A stretch of DNA of 31,164 nt from CAZWUW01 sp964636895 (GCA_964636895.1 CAZWUW010000030.1:1-31164); one strand, 5' to 3'; positions 8,617-16,209 are shown, counted from the stretch's first letter. The notes: generated from the sequence alone by a model not told the origin. Numbers and translations: made by a program.

Positions 8617-8634
8617 CCGTCACCCCCCGTTAAA

Positions 8635-8982
8635 TCAGGCCTGTTCGTCGACTAATAAGCCGACATATTCCTGAATTTTTGCCAACATGTCCAAAATCTT
8701 TTGGGGCGGGATTTCTCTGATTACCTCGCCCGTATCATTATTAATCACCTGTACCATTACCCTTCCACTCTCTTTGTGGACAGAAAACTTCAAGTGCTTG
8801 TTATAAATCTGCAAGGTCTTATTAAGCTTTTCTATGCTGGCAGAAAGCTCTTCTTTATTTAAATCAACCTTTGCCGCAAGGTCGGGGTTATCCATTTTTG
8901 GCTTATCCTTCTGCTCGGCGGCGGTTTTTATGGGGGCCTCTGCCGGTATACCGGTTTGGGCTACTTGGGTAGTAATTCGCAT
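8635..8982 (-). CDS. flaG: FlaG family flagellar protein
   Basis: A 115-residue FlaG (YvyC) homologue. The first 45 residues are a loose, lysine- and alanine-rich tail. The conserved part follows: ASIEKLNKTLQIYNKHLKFS, then VHKESGRVMVQVINNDTGEVIREIPPQKILDMLAKIQEYVGL, the last block being diagnostic (IREIPP). FlaG influences filament length and is commonly found between flagellin and fliD, as here. GAGGAG precedes the ATG with a normal gap. It follows flagellin across a GC-rich hairpin, so it is probably made at a lower level than flagellin from the same promoter. No membrane segment or signal peptide is visible. Confidence 0.92.
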   Translation of the reverse strand: MRITTQVAQTGIPAEAPIKTAAEQKDKPKMDNPDLAAKVDLNKEELSASIEKLNKTLQIYNKHLKFSVHKESGRVMVQVINNDTGEVIREIPPQKILDMLAKIQEYVGLLVDEQA

Positions 8983-9012
8983 CCCCGCTCAGCTCCTCTT
9001 TAAGATACGGAA

Positions 9013-9041
9013 AGGCCGGCCGACACTTGGCCGGCCGGCCT
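9013..9041 (-). terminator. GC-rich hairpin after flagellin, partial terminator
   Basis: A 10-bp, almost pure G+C stem (9013-9022 with 9032-9041, nine-base loop) ends in only three T on the minus strand. The short T run suggests incomplete termination or a 3' stabilising stem, which would let some transcription pass into flaG and fliD. Confidence 0.6.
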
Positions 9042-9062
9042 CCATACCTTTAAATACTAAGA

Positions 9063-9875
9063 TTAGCCTAAGAGTTTCAGTACCGCCTGAGGCTTGGCAT
9101 TGGCCTGGGCTAACATGGCAGTACCGGCCTGCACCAGAATCTGGTTCTTGGTGAAGTCACTCATTTCCTTAGCCATGTCAACATCGCGAATCCGGGATTC
9201 GGCAGCGCTTAAGTTCTCTGCAGCCACACCCAGGTTGGCAATGGTACTTTCCAGACGGTTCTGGTAAGCACCCAGCTTGGCCCGCTCAGTGGATACCTTA
9301 TCAATAGCAGCCTGGATTGTAGTGATTGCACCATCCGCGGTAGTTTGAGCAGAAATTGAAATAGTCCCAACACCAATTGCACTGGCCCGCATATCGGCAA
9401 TAGTTAACTTAATAGCCTGACCTGCATTTGCCCCAATATGGAACACACCGTTAGAAAACGAAGCATTCAGCAAATTTTTGGTGTTGAACTCGGTATTACC
9501 GCCAATCCGGGTAATTTCAGAGATTAATTCGGCAACCTCCTTTTGCAGCTGGCCACGGTCATTGTTGGTGTTGGTATCGTTGGCAGACTGGACAGCCAGT
9601 TGTCTCATCCGCTGCAGGATGTTATGGGTTTCGTTCAGCGCACCTTCAGCAGTCTGAATCAGGGAAATACCGTCCTGCGCATTCCGGATAGCCTGGTTCA
9701 GGCCCTTGATTTGGCCTCTCATTTTTTCGGAGATAGCCAGACCGGCAGCATCGTCAGCGGCACGGTTAATCCGCAGACCGGACGACAGTTTCTCCAGGTT
9801 TTTGTTCATTTTCAGGTCACTGATACCCAGGTTCCGATAAGAGTTTAAAGCCTCGATGTTATTATTGATTCTCAT
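9063..9875 (-). CDS. hag (fliC): Flagellin
   Basis: A 270-residue flagellin with the conserved N-terminal D0/D1 (MRINNNIEALNSYRNL, NLEKLSSGLRINRAADDAAG, GLNQAIRNAQDGISLIQTAEG) and C-terminal D1/D0 (STERAKLGAYQNRLE, AESRIRDVDMAKEM, ILVQAGTAMLAQANA). The middle is short (about 145-190), so there is essentially no D2/D3 outer domain. The Ser/Thr-rich stretch SISAQTTADGAITT is a plausible surface-exposed glycosylation region, fitting the Maf island nearby. The start at 9875 is chosen over an in-frame upstream ATG at 9935 because AGGAGG lies 12 bases upstream and all flagellins start MRIN. It is expressed from a sigma-28 promoter and has a CsrA-type leader. No cysteine is present. Confidence 0.97.
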   Translation of the reverse strand: MRINNNIEALNSYRNLGISDLKMNKNLEKLSSGLRINRAADDAAGLAISEKMRGQIKGLNQAIRNAQDGISLIQTAEGALNETHNILQRMRQLAVQSANDTNTNNDRGQLQKEVAELISEITRIGGNTEFNTKNLLNASFSNGVFHIGANAGQAIKLTIADMRASAIGVGTISISAQTTADGAITTIQAAIDKVSTERAKLGAYQNRLESTIANLGVAAENLSAAESRIRDVDMAKEMSDFTKNQILVQAGTAMLAQANAKPQAVLKLLG

Positions 9876-9886
9876 TACGCAATCAT

Positions 9887-9917
9887 CCTCCTTGATTTTT
9901 AGTGAGCATCCCTGCTC
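9887..9917 (-). promoter_or_regulatory. Putative CsrA-binding leader of flagellin: GGA hairpin plus Shine-Dalgarno
   Basis: Two GGA sites stand side by side in the flagellin leader. The first is in the loop of a small hairpin (stem GAGC/GCTC, 9904-9907 with 9914-9917, loop AGGGAT). The second is the Shine-Dalgarno itself (AAGGAGGA, around 9886-9893). GGA in a hairpin loop close to a second GGA at the ribosome site is the layout known for B. subtilis hag, where a CsrA dimer bridges both and blocks translation. csrA and fliW are encoded directly upstream, which supports the assignment. Confidence 0.65.
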
Positions 9918-9945
9918 TTTATTTTTTTTATGCATTTGTCTTACT

Positions 9946-9971
9946 TTCGCGGTATCGGCCGCTACCGCGAA
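9946..9971 (-). other. GC-rich hairpin at the 5' end of the flagellin leader
   Basis: A perfect 9-bp inverted repeat (TTCGCGGTA with TACCGCGAA; 9946-9954 and 9963-9971) with an eight-base loop falls about 20-45 bases after the predicted flagellin transcription start. It is not followed by a T run, so it is not a terminator. It probably protects the 5' end of an abundant mRNA or positions the CsrA sites. Confidence 0.55.
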
Positions 9972-9999
9972 GAATAAGATAAAAGTTTTACTAATTAAA

Positions 10000-10026
10000 T
10001 TATCGAATAATGGCGAAAAACCTTTA
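10000..10026 (-). promoter_or_regulatory. Sigma-28 (SigD/FliA) promoter of flagellin
   Basis: On the minus strand TAAA (10026-10023), a 15-base spacer and TTCGATAA (10007-10000) match the sigma-28 consensus TAAA-N15-GCCGATAA in spacing and in all but two bases. It lies about 125 bases before the flagellin ATG. This is the only convincing sigma-28 promoter I found in the window, and it fits FlgM being encoded in the same cluster. Confidence 0.8.
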
Positions 10027-10130
10027 AGGCGATTTAGGGCGCCTGCGGGGCAATAATGCTTGTTTATCCTAAATATATCGCATATGCTCCATGCTGATAC
10101 AAATTACTTATTTTTTCTGTTAACTGTAAA

Positions 10131-10385
10131 TTATTCCGGCGGTTTGAGCTTTTTCATGATCATATCCAGTTCTTTAAACCGGTTTTCCACTAGGTTAACC
10201 GCTACATCAGCAGCTTTTTTATTTTCCGCCCGGACTGCGTCAAAAATCTCTTTACGCAGAATTTTTACATTCTGAGGTGCCTTGATGCCCAGCCTCACCT
10301 GATCGCCCCTGACTTCTACGACAATTACTTCAATATCCCCGTCCAGCATTATACTTTCGCCCGCTTTTCTGGTCAGAGCCAACAT
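10131..10385 (-). CDS. csrA: Carbon storage regulator CsrA, translational repressor of flagellin
   Basis: CsrA is a small dimeric RNA-binding protein that binds GGA motifs and blocks ribosomes. In flagellated Firmicutes it represses flagellin until FliW removes it. The protein has the standard core MLALTRKAGESIMLDGDIEV, VRGDQVRLGIKAP and VKILRKEIFDAV. It is 84 residues, slightly longer than usual, because of a charged C-terminal helix ending KKLKPPE. The ATG at 10385 is preferred to an upstream TTG at 10391 because GGGAGG lies 9 bases before it. It overlaps the fliW coding end closely (the fliW stop is 10390-10388), implying coupled translation. It ends about 105 bases before the flagellin promoter, whose leader carries likely CsrA sites. 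Confidence 0.95.
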   Translation of the reverse strand: MLALTRKAGESIMLDGDIEVIVVEVRGDQVRLGIKAPQNVKILRKEIFDAVRAENKKAADVAVNLVENRFKELDMIMKKLKPPE

Positions 10386-10387
10386 AA

Positions 10388-10837
10388 TCAAAGCCCTCCC
10401 TGGCTCTTCTTTTCCTGCTGGAAAAGATAAAATTTAATCGGGTAGCTTTCATTATTTAGTACAACTTGCTTGCCTTTTTTGTTAGCCCAGTTAATCACAA
10501 TCGGCGCCTTGATATTAGCAGATACTTTTTGGGGGTCCGCCGGCACAACCAAAATGACAAAAACCGCTGCTTCTTCAGGTTTTGACAATTTAAGTTCACC
10601 CGTATCATGATCTGATAAATCAAACTGATAATCCGGGCAAAAAATAAAAGGCTCCATTATAACAAAAGCCAGTTCCGGATTATCCACTGCCTGTAACCAT
10701 TTAAAAGGTGTATCCTGGTCATGGTCTAGGAGTACATATTTTGTATTTTCAGCAAATCCCAACAAGCCGCCGAGTATTTCTATAACCTCTGTGTCGGCAA
10801 TCTCCAGCTTGCCGAAGCGTACAGTTTCAATAATCAT
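10388..10837 (-). CDS. fliW: Flagellar assembly factor FliW
   Basis: FliW (149 residues, normal length) is the protein antagonist of CsrA. It binds CsrA when free and is titrated away by unexported flagellin, closing a homeostatic loop. Family features are the N-terminal FGKLEIADTEVIEILGGLLGFAE, FKWLQAVDNPELAFVIMEP, AVFVILVVPADPQKVSANIKAPIVIN, and the C-terminal QVVLNNESYPIKF. AAGGAG precedes the ATG by six bases. It lies directly upstream of csrA, with a few bases between the stop of one and the start of the other, as in B. subtilis and Clostridioides. Cytoplasmic, with no signal or membrane segment. Confidence 0.96.
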   Translation of the reverse strand: MIIETVRFGKLEIADTEVIEILGGLLGFAENTKYVLLDHDQDTPFKWLQAVDNPELAFVIMEPFIFCPDYQFDLSDHDTGELKLSKPEEAAVFVILVVPADPQKVSANIKAPIVINWANKKGKQVVLNNESYPIKFYLFQQEKKSQGGL

Positions 10838-10854
10838 AACTATTCTCCTTAAAG

Positions 10855-11424
10855 TTAAATTACCAGATCCAGATAGCTGCCAACCGCTTCAACTTTTATC
10901 ATCGGCACTCGCTCCAGATAAATATCAACACTTCCCGGGGTACCGTTAATCTCCGGCAGGTTGGGTTGGATATCTATCTGCACCTTTCCCGCTTGCACAT
11001 CAATTTTTGTCCCCCCGGTAAACCATATTTCCGGCGGAGCTTGAGGTACTGCACCAACATTAAACTCTACATTATCAAACCAGTTATTCCACGCGATATT
11101 CCCTATAATCTCTCGTCCTTTACCGGCAGAACGGGCCAAGGTGTCCCCTTCTACGGCAATCCTTTCTATGCCGGCCAGCACTGTGGCCTGGCCTGCACCT
11201 GCATACTCCCTGGCAAAGGGCAAAATCTCCTTATAGCCTATATCCGCACGCATCTCAGTCATATCAATGTTAATCTGCGGATAATCAATAGCCAGCTGCA
11301 GCTCCGCCGGAATTTGGGTAATCCGCATATCCGCCGGTTTAGTGGCAATTTCCATTTGCGGTTGTATATACTTAATACCAATTTGCCCAAACCGCTGCGT
11401 GATGCGAATATCCAACTCCCTCAC
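10855..11424 (-). CDS. yviE: YviE / DUF6470 family flagellar-cluster protein
   Basis: A 189-residue protein in the exact position of B. subtilis yviE, between flgL and fliW. Typical content is a short beta-strand start (LDIRITQRFGQIGIKYIQPQMEI), repeated strand segments containing PA(D/E)xxI-type turns, a helical middle (ILPFAREYAGAGQATVLAGI) with GREIIGNI, and strands at the end (VDIYLERVPMIKVEAVGSYLDLVI). Its function is not established. The operon position suggests a role in assembling the rod, hook or filament. The GTG at 11424 has no well-spaced ribosome site. A TTG nine bases further in (11415), preceded by GGGGTGAGGGAG, may be the true start. It begins four bases after flgL stops. Confidence 0.85.
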   Translation of the reverse strand: MRELDIRITQRFGQIGIKYIQPQMEIATKPADMRITQIPAELQLAIDYPQINIDMTEMRADIGYKEILPFAREYAGAGQATVLAGIERIAVEGDTLARSAGKGREIIGNIAWNNWFDNVEFNVGAVPQAPPEIWFTGGTKIDVQAGKVQIDIQPNLPEINGTPGSVDIYLERVPMIKVEAVGSYLDLVI

Positions 11425-11427
11425 CCC

Positions 11428-12309
11428 TTAACGCAAGAAATCAACCAATGACGGAGGTATGATCCGGGCACCCGCCGCAAGTGCCGCCCGATATGTGTTT
11501 TCCTGCATTTTTAATTGCGTAATGGCTTCTGCGGTGTTAACATCCTCGGCCGCGCTTAACAATTCACTATAACCGATCTTGGTTTCCTCAAGCCTGGATA
11601 CTGTAAGTTCCATTCTGTTTACCTTAGCGCCTATCTGCGAGCGTATGGAAAGTAAGTTATCTGTTGCCGTATCAATAGCTGCCAGATGAACACCGGATAA
11701 ATTTGCTGTATTTCCCGCCACCAGGTCATTACTGATATCGGTCAGCAACTGAAACATATCTACAGGAGCCTTAAAGGCCTGGTCGCCGGGGACATTTATA
11801 TTAATATTTATACCTGCTCCGACTTCATAGCTGATAATCCCACTATCGCCGTTATAAGCCCCTGTTAGTGTATTAAACGGCACTGTCGTAGTTTGGTGGC
11901 CGGCAAAAATATACCTGCCATCATATGATGTATTACCCAGTTGCAGCAACTGTTCTCTTAGCTGTTTGATTTCTTCAGCCAGGGCAATCCTGGAAGCCTG
12001 CGGAAGTGAATCGTTGGCCCCATTTATGGTGCGTTGCCGTACCACCTGCAAAATGTTGCCGACATTATCCAAAGTTGTATCCGTTAGTTCGAGCCACGAT
12101 GAAGCACTATTCACGTTGGCTGTATACCTCTCTATTTCTGATAACCCTGAATTCAGACGCAGCGAATAAATAATATTAATCGGGTCATCGGAAGGCTTAT
12201 TCAGTTTTTTACCGGTTGATAAGTGCTGCTGAATCTTATCCATTTCCCGCATGTTATTGTTAAGATTTGACAAAAAGGTGTTTACCATCATATTATTGGT
12301 AACCCGCAT
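11428..12309 (-). CDS. flgL: Flagellar hook-associated protein 3, FlgL
   Basis: FlgL forms the junction between hook-associated FlgK and the filament. It is 293 residues with a flagellin-like N-terminus (MRVTNNMMVNTFLSNLNNNM, LSTGKKLNKPSDDPINIIYSLRL) and a matching C-terminus (VNTAEAITQLKMQENTYRAALAAGARI). The middle is short and beta-rich, with YDGRYIFAGHQTTTVPF. GGAGGT lies about seven bases before the ATG. It follows flgK with a five-base gap, so the two HAPs are co-transcribed. It is exported through the flagellar type III apparatus, with FlgN as probable chaperone. Nothing looks truncated. Confidence 0.96.
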   Translation of the reverse strand: MRVTNNMMVNTFLSNLNNNMREMDKIQQHLSTGKKLNKPSDDPINIIYSLRLNSGLSEIERYTANVNSASSWLELTDTTLDNVGNILQVVRQRTINGANDSLPQASRIALAEEIKQLREQLLQLGNTSYDGRYIFAGHQTTTVPFNTLTGAYNGDSGIISYEVGAGINININVPGDQAFKAPVDMFQLLTDISNDLVAGNTANLSGVHLAAIDTATDNLLSIRSQIGAKVNRMELTVSRLEETKIGYSELLSAAEDVNTAEAITQLKMQENTYRAALAAGARIIPPSLVDFLR

Positions 12310-12314
12310 TTATT

Positions 12315-13757
12315 TTACCTCCCCACCAGTCCCATTCTGTTTACAACCAAATCAATCATCTCATCCATCGTGGTCACCAGCCTGGCCGCAGCATTATATG
12401 ATTGCTGGAAACGTACCATATTAGTCATTTCTTCATCCAGGGAAACACCGGAAACTTCTATCCGGCTGTTTTCCAACTGAGCCAGTAAGTAGCGTTGATT
12501 ATCAGACATTCTGCCGGCCTCCTGGGACTGAACGCCTAAAGTAGAGACCAGCGACCGGAAGAAGTCGTCATAAGTCACAGTATCCCCATTCATGGTCGGG
12601 GCATGCTTTAATTTGGCCATCGCCAAAGCATTACTGCCATCACCGGGCACACCAGAGGGAAAAAGAGCAGTGCCGCCGGTGGTTGCCGCGGCAATATTCT
12701 TTAAATCACTCATTGAAGCGGCAACCTGGATGTTAGCTGCATTTATCGGCGGACCGCCGGCAAAAAAATTATTGTTCGTTGGCGGTGCCCCAGGCGGTGT
12801 GGCAAGACCAAAGCCGGCAAAATGCAACGTATTAATGTGAGTGGCAAACTCACCGGCCATATCATTTAAGTCATTAAGGTATGCTACGGTTATTGTGTTG
12901 GCAATTTCACTCAGAGCCAGCATTTCACCACCATTCACGGTGACTGCGGTGCCGGTGGAGGTCCAGGTTACCGGCGAGCCGCTTATCATCGGATCAACCC
13001 CGGTGATGGGGTCAATAAAAATATTTCCGGCTGCATTTGCGGGCACTCTGACTGTAACCGTACCGTCTGCAGCTTCGCTGTATTGAATATCCATAATTTT
13101 GGATAGCTTGTCCAGCAGCAGGTCGCGCTTGTCTTTCAAATCATTGGGGTTTTGCCCGGCAGTCTGTAGTACTCTGATTTGCTTGTTTAAAGCATCGATC
13201 TGAGAAGCCATGGTATTGGCTTCATCAACCTTAATGCCCAGTGATATATTAGCGTCGCTTTGCAGGTTCGTAAGCTGATCACTCAACTGATTAAAGGTGT
13301 TGGCCAAAGTAACCCCGGTTTCTCTGACTAACGCCCGCACCCCTTCACTTTCAGGATTCTTGCTTAATTCCTGCAAACTGCCCCAAAACTTATCCATGAT
13401 ATTCCGCAAGCCGTTGTCTGTAGGCTCACGTAAGATAATTTCAATTTTTTTCAGGGCGTCCCTTTTGGTTTCCCAGTAACCTATGCTTTGATTCTCATTC
13501 CTGATCTGAAAATCAATAAAGTCTTCCCGGACCCGCCTAATTTGAGTTATCTCCACGCCGGTACCGACCTGCAATGGAGTTACCGGGGCGTTAAAGGCAG
13601 GTACGGTATAGGGTAAAGTAGCAGCCATGTCGGCTACCTGCCGGGTATAGCCTACCGTATTTGCATTAGCAATGTTATGGCCGGTTACATCTAAGGCCCG
13701 CTGCTGCGTAAACAGCGACCGCCGGCCCATTTCCAGGCCAAAAAAAGTACTGCGCAA
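12315..13757 (-). CDS. flgK: Flagellar hook-associated protein 1, FlgK
   Basis: FlgK caps the hook and joins it to FlgL. It is 480 residues. The N-terminus has the rod/hook signature FFGLEMGRRSLFTQQRALDVTGHNIANANTVGYTRQ, then VGTGVEITQIRRVREDFID. The C-terminus has VSLDEEMTNMVRFQQSYNAAARLVTTMDEMID, which packs with the N-terminal helix. The region at about 250-390 is variable, with FATHINTLHFAGFGL and a proline/asparagine-rich turn before FFAGG. Translation appears to start at TTG (13757), since AGGTGGGG lies six bases before it and the next residues match the family start. It follows flgN by about 43 bases and precedes flgL by five. Confidence 0.96.
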   Translation of the reverse strand: MRSTFFGLEMGRRSLFTQQRALDVTGHNIANANTVGYTRQVADMAATLPYTVPAFNAPVTPLQVGTGVEITQIRRVREDFIDFQIRNENQSIGYWETKRDALKKIEIILREPTDNGLRNIMDKFWGSLQELSKNPESEGVRALVRETGVTLANTFNQLSDQLTNLQSDANISLGIKVDEANTMASQIDALNKQIRVLQTAGQNPNDLKDKRDLLLDKLSKIMDIQYSEAADGTVTVRVPANAAGNIFIDPITGVDPMISGSPVTWTSTGTAVTVNGGEMLALSEIANTITVAYLNDLNDMAGEFATHINTLHFAGFGLATPPGAPPTNNNFFAGGPPINAANIQVAASMSDLKNIAAATTGGTALFPSGVPGDGSNALAMAKLKHAPTMNGDTVTYDDFFRSLVSTLGVQSQEAGRMSDNQRYLLAQLENSRIEVSGVSLDEEMTNMVRFQQSYNAAARLVTTMDEMIDLVVNRMGLVGR

Positions 13758-13799
13758 TTAAAACCCCACCTTTGCTTGTTAATGAGTAGTCAATTTACA

Positions 13800-14300
13800 C
13801 TAAGCTTTCCGATCAAATATTTTCGGTCGTTCCGGGTTTAAGTTTTTTTCATCACCGGTAGCGGAATAGTTATAATGGGCATTTAGGCCGGTAATAACGT
13901 TAAGCGAAAAATTAATGAACCCCATTGCCTGCTGCAGCAAATCGGCATTGCCGGCATTGACCTCTTTCAGATCTATCAGGACTTGGGATATTCCGGTCTG
14001 AAATTCTGTCAAAGTTAGCTCATGCTTTGGCTCTACCAGTTGAATCAATTTGCTGAGGGTCAATTCTTCAACAGTAACAGAAAAACGGCCGGCTAAACCT
14101 TGAAGCGTTGTCAGCCGCTCCTCTTCAAGGCCGCCAACCTCGGTCAGCAATATATGCTCCCTTTTCAGTAATGCTTCAAAAGAAGTAACGTCATTTTTAA
14201 TCAAAGTCTGCTGCAACGCTCTGGCAACATCCAGCAGCTCTATATATTTAAGTAACTGACGGTCAAGAATGCGAAGCAAGTCTCCGATTTGTTCCGTCAC
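13800..14300 (-). CDS. flgN: Flagellar chaperone FlgN family protein
   Basis: FlgN keeps FlgK and FlgL unfolded and delivers them for export. This 166-residue protein starts at a GTG (14300) preceded seven bases earlier by GGGGATGGGGG. A longer frame to 14366 would run back over the flgM stop and has no ribosome site. The sequence is one long helical hairpin: EQIGDLLRILDRQLLKYIELLDVARALQQTLI, then LLKREHILLTEVGGLEEERLTTLQGLAGRF, and a C-terminal helix rich in N and Q. The assignment rests on the helical pattern and on the B. subtilis-like order flgM-flgN-flgK, because FlgN sequences diverge strongly. Confidence 0.88.
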   Translation of the reverse strand: MTEQIGDLLRILDRQLLKYIELLDVARALQQTLIKNDVTSFEALLKREHILLTEVGGLEEERLTTLQGLAGRFSVTVEELTLSKLIQLVEPKHELTLTEFQTGISQVLIDLKEVNAGNADLLQQAMGFINFSLNVITGLNAHYNYSATGDEKNLNPERPKIFDRKA

Positions 14301-14334
14301 TATAAAACCCCCATCCCCAAGATTAGCATTCCGT

Positions 14335-14640
14335 TCAAACCAACTTATCGACCAGGGTTCGGCCAATCATCTTCTCAGCTATTTCATCATCACCGATCTC
14401 ATAAGTGCCTTTTTTAACTAACCGCTGTAAATTAGCCAGCCGTTCCTCCCTGATCTCAGGCAAATCTCTAATCAAGTCCCGGGCCATCTGAAAAGCTTTG
14501 GCATCTCCGGAAATCCTTGCTTCGTCAGCCTGGAAGGCCGGTTTAATGCTTTTGCCGGCTTCCCTGTTGGTTTCAAAAACCTTGTCCTGCCTCTGATATT
14601 GCTTAATCAGACTCAGTATCTGGCTGCTGGAAATCATCAT
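14335..14640 (-). CDS. flgM: Anti-sigma-28 factor FlgM
   Basis: FlgM binds sigma-28 until the hook is complete, delaying flagellin expression. It is 101 residues with the expected unstructured, charged N-terminal half (SSSQILSLIKQYQRQDKVFE) and the conserved C-terminal sigma-binding helices: DEARISGDAKAFQMARDLIRDLPEIREERLANLQRLVKKGTY, then IGDDEIAEKMIGRTLVDKL. GAGGTGG is six bases before the first of two adjacent ATG codons. It lies between yvyF and flgN as in B. subtilis. A flagellin gene with a sigma-28 promoter 4 kb downstream is the obvious regulatory target. No sigma-28 gene is in the window. Confidence 0.95.
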   Translation of the reverse strand: MMISSSQILSLIKQYQRQDKVFETNREAGKSIKPAFQADEARISGDAKAFQMARDLIRDLPEIREERLANLQRLVKKGTYEIGDDEIAEKMIGRTLVDKLV

Positions 14641-14817
14641 TTTAAGCCACCTCTTTTTTAAAAAAAAATTGCTATGAAATCTAACTCCATTTTCGTCAAA
14701 AAGAGGTTAATTATTTAAGGCAATTATTAGTCAAAAAATGCCGATTATTTATCATATACTATCTGTTACAACTAATAGCTAGGCAATGCACCTTTTTATT
14801 TATTTTTTTCAGAAAAT
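14641..14817. other. Intergenic region upstream of flgM
   Basis: An A+T-rich 177-base gap separates yvyF from flgM, long for this cluster, so an extra promoter for the flgM-flgK-fliW group is likely. On the minus strand I see TTGACT around 14734 with TAATTA about 15 bases on (weak), and a TGACGAA resembling a Spo0A box at 14698-14692. No convincing terminator hairpin is visible. None of these elements is strong enough for a firm call. Confidence 0.4.
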
Positions 14818-15258
14818 TTAATCTTCTTCCTCATGCCTATTCTTAATGTGCATGCCACGGCTTTTTGTATCCCGGTCGTTTTTCGCCAGTGGATGGATAA
14901 AATTTTCATTCTTGCCGGCTTGTCCCCCGACACCCCTGATTTCCTCCAGTGTCTGCAGACATAGTGGACAAAGATTACCCTTTTCCACCCGCCGGCCGCA
15001 GCGCTGACAGACAAGAACCGGCTTGCCGCCGGTGTCGGCGACCACCAGACGGCCTTCGCGTATCCAGCGCATAACTTTGGATTCCTCTACCTTAGTGTCT
15101 TCGACAAGTTGTTCAACCGTGGCACCTGGATCATTGCGCAGATAATCCTTCACCTGCTCATACTGCTCTTCCTCCAGGTTAAGGCAGGCCGGGCAAAGAT
15201 TGCGCACCCGGAGCATAAATACCTTCCCGCACTGTGGACAGTTTCTCAAATCGCCCAT
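14818..15258 (-). CDS. yvyF: YvyF / TIGR03826 flagellar operon zinc-ribbon protein
   Basis: A 146-residue protein with two zinc-finger pairs. The first is CPQCG and CPACL at the N-terminus, the second CQRCG and CPLCL near 85-100. Between them is a MerR-like or excisionase-like helix-turn-helix (ATVEQLVEDTKVEESKVMRWIREGRLVV). The C-terminal tail is charged and probably disordered. It is the homologue of the TIGR03826 flagellar operon protein encoded between comFC and flgM in B. subtilis; its molecular job is unknown, but DNA or RNA binding is suggested by the motifs. GGGAGGACA precedes the ATG. A TGTCGAA box lies 35-41 bases upstream of the start, so it may head its own transcript. Confidence 0.88.
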   Translation of the reverse strand: MGDLRNCPQCGKVFMLRVRNLCPACLNLEEEQYEQVKDYLRNDPGATVEQLVEDTKVEESKVMRWIREGRLVVADTGGKPVLVCQRCGRRVEKGNLCPLCLQTLEEIRGVGGQAGKNENFIHPLAKNDRDTKSRGMHIKNRHEEED

Positions 15259-15292
15259 ATACTTGTCCTCCCAAAACCACTTTGGTATTTAT

Positions 15293-15340
15293 TTCGACAA
15301 ATTCCTCTATTTCCCTTTATTTTTTTGAAAAACCTGTCAA
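15293..15340 (-). promoter_or_regulatory. Candidate promoter with Spo0A-like box upstream of yvyF
   Basis: On the minus strand a perfect TTGACA (15340-15335) is followed 35 bases later by AATTTGTCGAAAT (TGTCGAA at 15299-15293), which matches the Spo0A box consensus. The -10 region between them is poor (A-rich, ending GGGA). Box and -35 are seen; regulation by Spo0A is inference. Confidence 0.4.
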
Positions 15341-15370
15341 GTTTTTTATCATTGACTGGGAGGGAACAGG

Positions 15371-16198
15371 CTATTTCTCCCTGCGACCGGTGGCCAGTGT
15401 CAGCACAAACACTTCTTTTGCCCCACCCGCTTTAAGAGTTGCGGTGCATTCATCCGCTGTGCTGCCCGTGGTCAATATGTCATCTACCAGTAGCACCCGC
15501 TTCCCCGCCGCTGCCTGCGGGTTGTTTAAAACAAAGGCCTGACACAGGTTCCGGCGGCGTTCATTTTTGGTCAGCTTACTTTGAGTCACGGTGTCGTGTT
15601 TGCGTTCTAACAGAGTAATCACCGGCAGACGCAAAACTTTTGCCATATTCCCGGCCAGCAGTTCAGTCTGGTTAAATCGCCTTGCCAGCAACCTGGCCGG
15701 GCCGATAGGGACAGGAACCAGCGCATCAATCCGCTGCCACCTTTTTTCCGTTAGAAACAATTCGTTCATCAGTATGGCCAACGGCGCAGCAAGCGAACGA
15801 TGACCAAAGTACTTAAATTGATATATACTGTCTTTCAGCTTGCCTTCATATGGGCCAACGGCGCGGGCACAGTCAAACAACGGCAGTTCATCCCGGCAAG
15901 CCACGCATAATCCTGTCGGCCCGGCAAAGACCGCCTCGTCTGCTACCGGCGCAGATTTGAGCGGCGCAGACGTGACCGGCTCAAGTGCTATTAGGGCCGA
16001 TGCTATCGGGGCGGGCGGAAAACGGCCGCATTTTGGACAAGTATTATATTTTTTAAAAAGGCACAGTTCTTCAAAGCAAGACCGGCAAATCCCCGGGCGC
16101 TCGCCCGGCAGGCCGCAAAGTGGACAGGGTATCCGGCCCGGGAAAAGAAGAGCCATTATTTTTTCAAAAATTATATCCTTGAAAATCGGGTATAACAT
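15371..16198 (-). CDS. comFC: ComFC amidophosphoribosyltransferase-family competence protein
   Basis: ComFC is a cytoplasmic protein needed for natural transformation and works with the ComFA helicase. The N-terminal zinc region has CPLC, CRSC, CPKC and CVAC. The C-terminal phosphoribosyltransferase domain has DALVPVPIGPARLLARRFNQ and the PRPP loop VLLVDDILTTGST. Between the third and fourth cysteine pairs there is a roughly 28-residue Ala/Pro/Ser-rich insert (for example SALIALEPVTSAPLKSAPVA) that I do not expect in the family and that resembles the low-complexity expansions in the neighbouring comFA. The ATG at 16198 is chosen because GAGGTG precedes it by six bases; that site lies in a duplicated 20-base segment. 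The length of 275 residues is near-normal once the insert is removed. Confidence 0.92.
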   Translation of the reverse strand: MLYPIFKDIIFEKIMALLFPGRIPCPLCGLPGERPGICRSCFEELCLFKKYNTCPKCGRFPPAPIASALIALEPVTSAPLKSAPVADEAVFAGPTGLCVACRDELPLFDCARAVGPYEGKLKDSIYQFKYFGHRSLAAPLAILMNELFLTEKRWQRIDALVPVPIGPARLLARRFNQTELLAGNMAKVLRLPVITLLERKHDTVTQSKLTKNERRRNLCQAFVLNNPQAAAGKRVLLVDDILTTGSTADECTATLKAGGAKEVFVLTLATGRREK

Positions 16199-16209
16199 CG
16201 TCTTCACCT

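Noticed and set aside
9876..9935. Longer flagellin start at 9935 adding 20 residues
   Set aside because: The extension lacks a ribosome site, overlaps the CsrA-type leader, and flagellins start MRIN at 9875, where AGGAGG is correctly placed.
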